This document shows, piece after piece, positions 43,861 to 54,673 of a DNA stretch of 64,000 nucleotides; within the stretch, counting starts at the first letter, position 1, and every line of letters begins with the position of its first letter. Below the pieces are notes generated by a model. It was not told where the DNA came from and searched no databases. It saw only the letters and a list, made by a program, of their open reading frames with translations. A program made the position numbers and the translations under genes. This stretch comes from Neostapfia colusana (lineage: Eukaryota > Streptophyta > Magnoliopsida > Poales > Poaceae). Location: positions 53,729,671 through 53,793,670 of the forward strand of contig JASWHV010000008.1 in the NCBI GenBank assembly GCA_030760725.1, written 5' to 3'.

Positions 43861-44165
43861 GAGCTCCGAGGGCGCCATGTGTCTAGCGGGGCTGGACAAC
43901 ACTCTCCTCAGAGGTAAGCTCCGGGCCTGCCACGTGGCCTACTGAGCCGGACCTCCCCCCTCCGCGGGGAGAGCTCCGGAGGCTCCACGTGTCCAGCAGG
44001 GCCGGACCTCCCTCTCCTTAGAGGAGAGCTCCGAGCCCGCCACGTGGCCAGCAGAGCCGGACCTCTCCCCTCCGCGGGGAGAGCTCCGAAGGCTCGACGT
44101 GTCCCACGGGGCCGGACCTCCCTCTCCTCAAAGGAGAGCCCCGGGCCCGCCACGTGGCCAGCAGA
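43861..44165. repeat. Tandem repeats with G-box/ABRE motifs in the element G LTR
   Basis: About five and a half units of 55-57 bp starting GAGCTCCG. Two unit types alternate (ends CCGCGGGGA and CTTAGAGGA), so the higher-order period is about 112 bp. Units carry CACGTG or ACGTGTC: 43931-43936, 43986-43991, 44041-44046, 44097-44103, 44151-44156. These are G-box/ABRE cores that plant bZIP and bHLH factors bind. Confidence 0.85.
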
Positions 44166-44543
44166 GCAGCGCTACCTGCCCCCGCGCGATAGGCGGCAAG
44201 AGTAAAGACGCGCCATGTCTTGCCCGCACAAGGTATTCAAGACCCGCGCCTTCCCAAGGTGCGGAGACGTGGAGCACGCCTCTATCAGGTGCCGTTGCGC
44301 CCAATCACATCGCAGTGAAGACTAGCGCGCCGCGTCAGAGCCTGCCCGCCAATAAACACAGCGATAAGACATCCCCTGCCGCCCCTGCCAACCACTACGG
44401 CTAGCTTGCGGCATGGGAAGGGCGGCAGAACGAAGACTCGGAAGCCCTCGCCAGAGACAACTACCGGCGTAACTGCGGATACGGTAGATGGCAGGCAATC
44501 TCCCCGGAACCACCTATCGGGTCCCGGGCCCACCTTGTAAGCC

Positions 44544-44574
44544 ACCCGAGCCTTGGACTATAAAAGGCTCGGGT
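44544..44574 (+). promoter_or_regulatory. TATA box of element G inside a perfect hairpin
   Basis: TATAAAA at 44559-44565. Perfect 11-bp inverted repeats ACCCGAGCCTT (44544-44554) and AAGGCTCGGGT (44564-44574) flank a 9-base loop containing most of the TATA box. Confidence 0.75.
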
Positions 44575-45229
44575 AGGCAACGTTAGCAAGGGTTCGACTT
44601 TTGCTCGACTCCCTCTAGCGGTTCAACATTTTACACTCTCACGCAGGGTTCGCTCCCGAGCACCAAGCAATACAACGAGCAACTCAGCTCACCGTGGATG
44701 TAGGGTATTACGCTCTGGCGGCCTGAAACACGTAAAAATCCCCGTGTCAAGCTTCTCCCTCCATCGTCCCTAACGCGCAAGCTCTCCGTGAGTGACTAGC
44801 CCCTCCGAAAAAGGACCTCCGCGGGCTGCCCAGAGCAAGCCTGGGGGCTTTTCCCTTGCGCGACGAGCTTCTGCTGACGAAGATGACGAAGCTTCCTTCA
44901 GCAGCAAGCTCTCCCCGCCCACTTTCGCAACGAACGGTGACCAGCGGGGACTACATCTCGACACACTCAGGACGGAGTGTGTCAGTGCAAGCTGGGAGCC
45001 AGAAGCCGACTCCGGCAGCGTCGAATCTGGCAGCGCAGGCTCCAGCGAGCGTGAGATCCACTGCAGCGCTGAGCGTCTCCCACGGGGGCGCACTAGCTGC
45101 AGCACGAGCGCTACTGCGCAATCCACCTGCTGGGGACGCGCCTCAGTCAATGACCCAGTAGTGGATTCGCGACGTAGACCATCTCGTTGTCGCCGCCGCC
45201 AACCCTCAACTTCGGCGGGGACGACATAC

Positions 45230-45926
45230 TAGTCAACCGGCTGTGTCGCTGACGCGCAGACCAACGGTTGACGGGCGGACGGCAGATTCCCGCTCCACCA
45301 GGTTCCCATCGGCGGACCTGAGGTCAGAGCTGGAACTACGCCACCTAGGCAAAGATGCCCGAGTGATCATTGAGCGACAGTGAGAAAGGCGTCGCAACCA
45401 AGAGGCTGGCGACAGCATGTCGACCGCCTCGACCTAGCCTGAGCCGCAGACGTTCGCCACACGATCTCTGCCCCAGGCATACGCCACGCAGCATATGCCC
45501 CAGCCATATGCCCTGCAAATGGTGCCCCCGGTCTATGGTGCAACCTTGACCGTACCAGGGTATACGGTGCCGGCGGCGAACCAAGTGTTCGCAGCACCAA
45601 CTCCTGCAGCAACAGGAGAAGGATGTGCAGCCCTGGCGCCACACCTTCGCTTCGCGAAGTGGCCACGCAAGTTCCGGCCGCACCTGCCCGAGAAGTACGA
45701 TGGCAGCGTCAACCCGACGGAGTTCCTCCAGATCTACTCCACCGCCATCCTTGCTGCAGGAGGGGACGAGGCCATCATGGCCAACTACTTCCCCATCGCC
45801 TTGACCGGCCCAGCCCGGTCTTGGCTCATGAATCTCCCCCAGGGTTCCATAACCTCCTAGGAGAGCTATGCCAGCAGTTCACTGCTAACTTCGGCAGCTC
45901 CTACACCCGGCCTGGCACGGAGCTCG
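45230..45926 (+). pseudogene. Element G gag, first part
   Basis: A decayed N-terminus (DLRSELELRHLGKDARVIIE near 45316) leads to a Pro/Ala/Gln-rich stretch from 45495 and the Gag core: RFAKWPRKFRPHLPEKYDGS near 45650, then NPTEFLQIYSTAILAAGGDE and NYFPIALTGPARSWLMNLPQ near 45780. This is the Gag type of grass Tat-lineage elements. A TAG at 45858-45860 coincides with a small deletion that shifts the frame; CQQFTANFGSSYTRPGTEL follows in another frame up to the insertion of E. Confidence 0.78.
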
Positions 45927-48900
45927 TGTAACACCCCAAAAATATTGTTAAGACCCTAAATCATGTTAAGAGGGGAATTTAAAATTTTTTGGACGTGTTG
46001 CATGTTTTGCAAAAATTCAAATTCAAACTGGAATTCAAATTAAACTCAAATCAGAAAAGAAATAGAAAAAGAAAAAGAGAAAACAGAAAAAACCGGCCAG
46101 TGGGCCGAAACCCACCAGCCGGCCCACCCAGCAACCGCGCCAGCCCGCAGCCGCGCGCGCTGTTTCCTTCCGCTGACAGGTGGGACCCACCAGCTCGTCT
46201 TCTACCTCGCGCCGCGCCGGACTCCCTCTCACCCGAATCAAAACCGATCGGGATTTCTACGTATCCCCGCTGAATTCTGTTCGTAGGCGACGCGGACTTG
46301 ATCTAAACCACCCCGCCGCCTTTCCCCGTCTATAAAAACCCCGGCCTCGTTCTGTTTTTCCCACGCGATCCACCGATTTTCCTCCGGTGAGAACCGAGAC
46401 TTCTCCGGCGAATTCTGGCCGATCTAAGCTCGGAAATTCCGATCTAACTCGCTGGTCTTGATCCACCGCCTCCGAGGAACCTTGCAGGTGCAGAAAACTC
46501 AGTGACTTGCGGTGTAAACACAGCGCCGACGAGCCTCGCCGTGGTTTCACCTCGGACCTCGTCGCCGATCACTTTCCAGGACCTCCGAGCTCAAGAAAAC
46601 CCTCGAGGTGAGATCCCCGACCTCTCCTCTACCGATCTATGCCATAAAATCACAGTTCTAGGAAGAATTCCCGAAGATCCGAAAGTTTCCGGGGAGATCG
46701 CCGCTTCCCGCCGCCGTGCGCCGCCGGCAGTGCCGCCCGCGCTCGATCAGAGCGATGTGGCCGCTTGTGCGCCGTTTATTTTAAATCGCACGGTAGGGTT
46801 TAAATCCCCGCGTACCGGTTCGACGTTATAATCTCAGCCGTCGGTTTAAAATCGGACGGTCCACGTCAGTCCCGCGTTATAAAGACTGGAAATCTTACGT
46901 GCTACCCCCTGGGGTTCTCGAGAAATAAGAGCTAGCCCCGGAAACTTCTGATCTAGCCCCTGGAACTTCAGAAAATCATGTAAATTCATTTAAAAATCAG
47001 TTTTAGCCCCTGGACTTAATAAAATTAGGAAAAACCCCTCTGATAAGTGTAGCTATACCCCTGGAAATTCTGAAAATAATATTATAGACCCTGTAGTGGG
47101 GTGAGTTTACCTTTTAGCCCTGTTTAGTATTTAATTTAGGAAATTGAATATGTGGCTAGTGTTTAAAAATTAAAAAGTGAGACAAACATATTGTAAAAAT
47201 TAAATTAAAGACTTTCTCAGTATTTAGGAAACTTTGGAGTGAGATAAAAACATATTTTGGGCTGAATTGAATCTGTTTAATTTATTATTCACATTTAGGG
47301 ACACATTTTTAAGTAAAGAATAGTTCTAGAAAATAGGGAAAATAATTGTGAAATATTTTACATCAGAGGCAAAGGTCAAAATATGTTATTAAATTATTTA
47401 GGACCAGAACCTATTCTGTTTAGATGATGTGTCTTACTATTTTCATAATAAAGTACACATTTATGCATAAGAAAATAAATCTGAAAATATAGCAACTAGT
47501 AAATGATAAATGGAGTTTCTAAAATCCAAAGAGTTCAGTTTAGGGTTGGTAGAAATTATGAAGACACATATGGAGAAGGAAAATACTTTTCATGCTTATT
47601 TGGTAGTAAAAAGGTGTAGTAGTTGAATATAAGGAATTTATTTAAATCAGAAACTCATATATATAGTATGTAAGTATAAATGTGAACACAAAAGTAGGAA
47701 TCATATACACATGATTAAAAGTGCGTGCAAGCCACAAATCAACACACATAGAGTAACCACAACACACATAATGGTGAATGACTTTCATAAATATGAATGT
47801 GTGGTTTGTATGAAGTGGAAGTGTGAACTATGTCTTATGGGTTGTTATTTTTCTTTTGCTATGTGTGATGTTATGATGTAGAACCTGCTCAAGAGCAAGT
47901 TATTCCTTTCCAAGATCAGGACTACCCATTTCAAGAGCAGCAGGAAGGAGGCAAGTGTCCTTGACCACTTTGATCCTATGCTAGGATGTGTAGCTAGAAT
48001 TATTTGCATTGTCAATTTAAATATGAAACCCATGATAGGAAGTTTCCCTAGAATTGCATTACCTTGTTTCCTTGTAGCTTGGGTTGGGATTTATTTTATC
48101 ATGTCATTATGCATATGCTTAGCCATGCTTAGAATGGGATATTTGGGATATGAGATCATCAGTTTATTTTACCATACTCTTGAATGAGATATTGTGAGTT
48201 ATGTAGAGGTAGGGATCAAGGCAAGTTGGATGTTTTGGTTGTGTGCTGGGTGCACGAGACTCGGGTTTGTGTTTAGTACTTGCCTGGATCCTAAGGACCG
48301 GTTCATGGAGCATGTAACCTGGCTTTACCGTGCCAACCACATGCTGAGATGGGGCAGCTTGGCCAATTAATTAGGTGTATCCCCGGCGTAGTATGGGTGT
48401 GTTGGATGGTGCGGGGAGTAGGTGTCAGCTGGACTACCATATGAACCGCAAGGCTCAAGAGGGGGCCACTGCAGCGGGGTTGGAGCCTCTTGTATGCTGT
48501 TAGGGGTGAAACCTCAGTGGGCCCACGCTCGTCGGGAATCCCTTTGTAAAGGCTTCATAGTGATCTCCTGGCTACACACCTGGGAAGTGTGAATGTGGTT
48601 CGTAGCCACTGGCATAATGGAGGTTCTTTTAGTCCACCCGACAACGGGGGATGAAATCACTACATGTGGGTACAGTGGTACAAACTCTGCAGAGTCAAAA
48701 CTGTCATGACAGCCGTGCTCACGGTCAAGAGCGGCTTGGACTTATTCATGATTAGAGGATTGATGGTTTTGGAAGTTGTGGATGTTAAGCAGGGAGCTTA
48801 ACATTGGAAATGAGGTTATGGTTATTTGATTATGATGAAGGGATGGGAGATTGGGACCATTTCACCTGTGTAGAATGTAGGTGCTTAATAAGCTAAGGTG

Positions 48901-49019
48901 ATAGGAATTAATTGCATAGTGCTTTAACCATGAGTTCAACCTCTCCTTGTTCTAGCCATGCATGACATAACTTTCCCACACTTGCTGAGTACCATTGGTA
49001 CTCAACCTTGCATATTTTG
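45927..49019 (+). repeat. Solo LTR E, left part
   Basis: Plus-oriented LTR of the element C family (starts TGTAACACCCC; TATA box TATAAAA at 46331-46337). It continues at 63304-63637, so the full LTR is about 3.4 kb with no internal region: a solo LTR. The outer flanks are a perfect GCTCG duplication (45922-45926 and 63638-63642). It is more diverged from the two C LTRs than they are from each other. Element F interrupts it at 49019. Confidence 0.9.
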
Positions 49020-52000
49020 TGTAAAAGTCCCAAAACTTGTGAATAGGAAACTTGAGCTATGAATAAAGTTGAGTTTATATGCAAGAAATGGGACTTACAA
49101 AAACTTTTGTTTACTCATGAAAGTGTTGGCATGAGCGATAAAAACTTTGAATTCAGTTTGAATTAAGAGGGTCACTTCCAAAAGAGGAGGGGCCATCTCC
49201 AAAGAGGAAAATGCAAACTGATGTTTAAAAAGTTGTATTTGCAATGACCAACTCATAGATCAGAGGGCATATTCAAACTCCCCAGGTTCAATTGTAGAGG
49301 GGGCAAATTTGGGGCAAATTCGGAGGTGCTTTGATATGAATATCAAAGGGACTTGTGAATTCCATCCAAATTTGAATTTAAATTTGAAACTGTGGCATAA
49401 TTTGTCAAATGGCACATTGGCTTTTGAATTTGGACCCCTCACAGCTGAATTTGCAAGGTGTTAAAAGTTGGAGATCTTTTGGTGCTGAGGGGAGTTGTGG
49501 GCCCCAGTTGTCATTGAGAGGGGAGAGCAAACTTACTGACTAAGTTTTACTCTCGGTGACACACGAACGCAGCTCACTCCACGGGCGACACCGCGGTTAC
49601 ACCGAAGCACAGAAGCCACCGCCTCACCCCGCCATCGTGTGCTGGAGACCAGCTTACCGCCTTCCCCTTGCCTCGGCGTGATCCTTCTCTCTGAACCGAG
49701 CCAACGCGGTTTCCCTTCTTCACCTCGTGCTCGATAAACGTCGAGCTCGCCGCCGCCTCGGGTGTGATCGGGGAGGCATATAAACACCGTGCACAGCCTC
49801 CCTCCGAGCTACTGAGCGACACCGCGCGCCCACTCTTCGTCTCCCCGCCACAAAAGCGACCGAGTTTGATCCTCTCGACCGCAGGGGCGCCGTGTTCGCG
49901 CGGCAGCCGAAAGAAAACCGAAGAGAGAGCTCCCGTGGACAGCTGAGTCTAGCGCCTGTCACGACCAAGTGCTGGCGTCCCCGGACGCGCTGTGGCCCCG
50001 TGCTGCTCACCTACAAACCTCAAGCAAATCTGTGAACCACCGAGCGAGAATTCGGGAAAATATCGCCGACGGCCCTAGACCGATGATCCGGTATGAAAAC
50101 CCAAAATTCTTATTTGTTGTTCGTTCTTAGCTCATCAAATCATGCACAAATAAACTAGGCTGGCTAGCGATCCGATCCCCTCCACAACCCTAGCTAGAAA
50201 CGCCGTGGTTACAGCTAATTTTGAGCTTTTCGGTCGGCGGCCATGGCGGGAACGCGCGGGCGCACGGTGACAACCGGTTTGCCGTCGTTTCCGAGCCAGG
50301 TTGAGGCCACGCCGAGATTGCCTGACCTCCACTGATGCTTTAGAGCGGATCCACCGAGCTTTTGGCGGGCTAGTGTCCTCGGGCGACGGTGCCGATCATC
50401 GCCGAAGGCCGCGGCTCGTCGCCGGCCTACTTCCGGCCACCGGCAGCCCGAGCCAACCCCGTAGACTTGTTCCCCGACCCTGAAAACCCCCAGGCGGCGA
50501 GTCTCCGGCCGAGAGGTGGCCGGGAAGCCGGGTCCGGCGAGCTCCAGTGGAGCGCCGGCGAGGGGGAGGCGCGGGAGCGAGAGGGAGAAGAAGACCCCCA
50601 CCGGGCCCACGTGTCAGCAGCTGAAGATTAAAACTCCGGATCAGCTGTGGCGTGTGATCCCGTGTGGTGGCGCGGGAAAAGGTCTGTGGCCCCGTGTGGC
50701 TCGTGTTCCAGCGGTCGACACGTGGCCCTGTGGCCCACAGGCAGAATTTGAACTTTTCCCGAATTAATTTGAATTCCAGATTCGGTTCAAACTTTAGAAC
50801 CTCATAACTTTTGCTAGGAAGCTCCAAATTTAGTGATTCAAATTGGGTTGGATTCAGGATGAAGAGATCTATTCAAATGTACAACCCAATTTGCATGAAA
50901 ACCAATAGGAAATTCTGGAAAATTCTTTAAAGCTTTTCAGCAAAAGAATTTTAGAGGGAGTTTGGTTCATCCAAAATTCCCCAAATTTTGCCAGAATATT
51001 CTTTAGAATATTAGGAGACTCCTGTAAAATTTTCAGCTCATTTGGAGTTGATTTAGTTAGGATAATTCCAATTTCAATTTTCTGTATTCAAATGAATACA
51101 GAAACATTTTCAGAGAATTTCTAAAACTTGGAAATTCAGTTGTAGCCATTCCTTAGCTCCACAAATCCTAGGAATATTCATGCATACTCCCTGAGCTATG
51201 TATGAAATTATATTTCACTTAGAATTGCATGAAAGTGCAAGTTTAATCAGAATTAGTTCCTTTATGCTTAAATGCTTAGGGAATTGTTCTGGGTGATCCA
51301 CTTAGTGAAATGTTCTGAATTTTGGTCCAGAGGACTTTCTTGTGACCAGGAACTCACAAGAAAATTTCCAACTCCATTGGAGCCCTGTATCATTATGTCC
51401 TGTTCAACCTCATTAGGTGATCACCACCCAAGTGATGAACCTCACTTCTCACTTGAGGATAGTGCTTAGACACACATCCAAACCACCACCCCCAGTGTCA
51501 TTTTAAATTCTTAAACAAAGTTCCAGTTTTAAATTTGTCTGTAGCATTTGTTAGCAAAAAGTTTTACCATTAAAGATATGCATGTTCATAACGTGTAGTG
51601 CTTAAACGTGGATAAGTGAAGATTTGATCAAGGAGCAAGAAGGCAGGGATTAAGTTTCAAGTCATCATCAGCAACTAACTTCATCTTATCTGACTTTAGA
51701 CACCTGCAAAACCAAGGCAAGCCCCGGTTTGCACTTAAGTTGTTTTTAAAGTTTTTCCTTTGTTCACTACTATTGGTCGAGGTTTGTATGTGCATTAGGT
51801 CCAGGATGTTTGATACTCCACTTGCATAACCAAACATGAACCCTGAGGTCAAGGGTAGAGGTGTGTCATCGCTGTAGAATAAGGCCGTGCTAAATAGGCT
51901 AGGACAGCCGGTAGAAGACGAGTAGTTGGAATCTACTCGCGAGCTTTGTTCCAGGACCACATAAGTGGGGTTGGAAAAGGTAGCAAACTAAAGTTTACGT

Positions 52001-53122
52001 TTCTAAAGATGAGACCGGGCAGAGGGGTTAGACAGCGACAAGACGAGGTCTTGGTCGAGTAGCTCTGCCCGTGTCGGTCAAGGACCGAAGCGTATGTGGC
52101 CCTGGGAGCAAGTATTGAGTTGTGTACCGGATGCTTACTGACATATGGGAATCAGGAAACCGATGTACCAGGTTCACTGGGTTGTAGAGGCATACCACAT
52201 CGTCTCGTTAGACCTAAGAGCCCGAGACGGCGCGACCGGTTCTACAGTCTAGTGTCCTGAGAAAGGTTGCCACATACGACGTAATGAAGGACGCAGAGTT
52301 GGGTCTTCAGAGGCGGGCGTATGTGTCGAGTTATCCGGGTAGTGTTTGATTCGAATCACCGTCCCTCGCGGTTATGAGTACCGCTTGCTCACTGCGCTGT
52401 GACGTAGTAATCAACTTGTGTGGAAACAGTTTGCAAAAAGTATAATTGCTGTTATGATTATGTTAAGTTGCATGATAACCATGTTTGAAGTAGAGATAGA
52501 GCAAACTAAATTTATTTTTCACCTTGGGACAAGTAACATTGGAATGAAGCGTTTCTTGTTTGATTGTGGAGTTCCAATGTTGCTGATCGCAAGGTCATTA
52601 TTAATATGGCAAAAATTTGAAAGTTAAGGATGAACTCGTAGGCGAGTCTTTTCGCAAATGACAGGTTTAGGTCTTAGGTTACTTTCATATAGAGTTCCAT
52701 GCTTTAGGAGAGACGGTTAAGTCTTGCTGAGCCTTTGTGCTCACTCTTGCTATATAAGTGGTTTTGCAGGTAAACATCGACGCTATAAAGAAGGTTGTCC
52801 GGTGAGACTCGGGAACTTCCGAGTCATGTCACCCTTGGAGAACCTAGCCGCTGCCATGTCTTCGTGTTGCTAGCGAGAGGAGTCCGCGGGCTGGATCTCT
52901 TCTCGAGTGCTTCTTAGATATTCATCGTGAGCTGTTTATAGACTTCCGCTGTAGCTATTTTATGTAAATTATTTACAAAGAACAGTTGTAAGCTTCCGCT
53001 TTGGTTTATGTAATACTGTGTTCCTTATATGTGTGCTGTTGGGTGCCGCATAACACGGCACCAACCAATGCGATTCCTCGGGCAAGGCGGCACGGCCCTG
53101 TGATCGGGGCCGGGCCCCCTCA
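49020..53122 (+). repeat. 5' LTR of element F
   Basis: 4,103 bp, TGTAAAAGTCCC...GGGCCCCCTCA, matching 59206-63303 along its length. Confidence 0.95.
49779..49784 (+). promoter_or_regulatory. TATA box of the element F 5' LTR
   Basis: TATAAA in a GC-rich setting, about 760 bp into the LTR and conserved at 59965-59970. The leader downstream has a donor-like CCG|GTATGA near 50090. Confidence 0.65.
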
Positions 53123-53125
53123 GCG

Positions 53126-53138
53126 TGGTATCAGAGCC
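53126..53138 (+). other. Primer binding site of element F
   Basis: TGGTATCAGAGCC three bases after the LTR; tRNA-Met type. Confidence 0.93.
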
Positions 53139-54673
53139 GCATTGGTAATAGCACACGGAGTAAGGATCGTATTACGACAAAAATTTAGGATACGGTGAGG
53201 AAACGATATTAGGCCCACATAAGGACTATAGTAGTATAGTTACTTAAAGTGGCACACTAACATATGTGTTATAATTCTGAATTTTGATTATGTAACGACG
53301 CACCTACGTTCGGGTAAGAATGGTAAGTAACGCCACCGAAAGCGGTTCAATTTCGGTTAGCTCCGCTGACGAGGAATGTGGTTCAGGGCTAGGTCTTCAC
53401 AGCTTGGTGTGAGACGTCAATATGAACTCTTGGACTCTCCATGTTCCTGAGTTCATATGAAACGCTGATCCCTAGCGTGCATTAGGCAAGTAAGTGGAGA
53501 CCCTATCGTGTGGTCAGTAACGCGATAGTGTGTTCGTCTGGAAATAGCCCAGGAGGACATACGCAACGCTTGCCATCGGCGTGCCCTGCAGGGCAGTAGG
53601 TGGTATCCGTTGGGTTGATAACATTCCCAACCGTGACGACCCGTTCATGACATACTCGGGTTCCCTGTCGTGTGGTGTTGAAACAAGATCGCGTACCTTG
53701 AGACGTGACTTAACTCAAGGACGGCCGTATGACAATGATACGGGCGTTTGTATTTACTTTCAAATATGGAACTGCCTGTAATGAAACAACCTTTGAGTGC
53801 ACAACTATTGAGTGATCTTCTGCAGGTACTAACCACGTACGTATCCCGTGTACTACACGTGTGTGAGAGACCGTCTTAGTGCCACTGATAGTACGTATAT
53901 GCCGGTGTAATCCGGTTAGGATTTTTTTTTTGGTGAGGCTACGTAGTACCGACATGATTCTTACGGTGCATCGACACTGTACTACACATAAGAACCTCTT
54001 CCCTATGAAGAAATGATTCATGAGCTAACTTTCAACTAAATATGGAAGTTTGAAACAAATATTAGTTATTGAACTCTTATTTTGAGCTAAGATTCAAATG
54101 GGAGTATAACTAGGTGTCAAAGTTTTCAAAAACAGAGAGCTCTGTTTCTGGCAGAAATTCTTGCTGGACTTTAACAGAGCATAACTCTGAGTAGCTTGAC
54201 CCAAATAAGGTGTATGATACCGTTCTGGAAATATTTTCAAGTGCTCTACAGCTTCCTTGTAGGCCTCCAGAGCAGAATCACATGTTACATGGGTGAAAAG
54301 TCCAATTGAAGGCAAACTGTTCAGAACCAGGACAGTAGCAAAAACCTCTCTGGACCTTTCTGTTTTTAAGCCATAACTTCCTGTAGAACAAAAATCCTTA
54401 ATGAGCACATAAGTACTTGTTGGAAAGCTACTGAAGTTTACTAAAACTTTGGTATTGAACTCAAGTCTAGAATCTGTTGATGACTTGAGTAAAATTTGGA
54501 GTTTGTGTGAGCTGGTCAGGGTAGTCCCGCTGATTAGCTTAGCATACATAAGATTTGTTTAAACATGAATGTGGTTATGCTTTCATAAAGTTCATGACAT
54601 GTTCATGTTTTACTTATCTTTACTGACTACTGAGATAGAATTTTGATTGACTCAAAATTTTGTTTCGTGCAGT
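53139..54673 (+). other. Leader of element F between PBS and gag
   Basis: About 1.5 kb with no sense ORF of note. The end reads TTTTGTTTCGTGCAG immediately before T-ATG, like a 3' splice site. An antisense open frame of 151 codons (54094-54549) has no recognisable domain and may be chance. Confidence 0.7.

Larger units (their letters stand above)
43786..45926 (+). mobile_element. Element G, left part: Tat-like Gypsy element, 5' LTR and start of gag
   Basis: Begins at TATCGGTACCCTC, probably a mutated TG end, inside LINE sequence. It has an LTR-like region with tandem repeats and a TATA box, then a decayed gag from about 45230. It is broken at 45926 by solo LTR E and resumes at 63638. I could not fix the LTR 3' end or find a PBS; the LTR probably ends between 44750 and 44800. 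Confidence 0.7.

Noticed and set aside
49533..50827. Several 60-143 codon frames, repeated at 59681-61013
   Set aside because: They lie in the GC-rich R/U5 of the element F LTR on both strands, with no domain; they repeat only because the LTR is duplicated.
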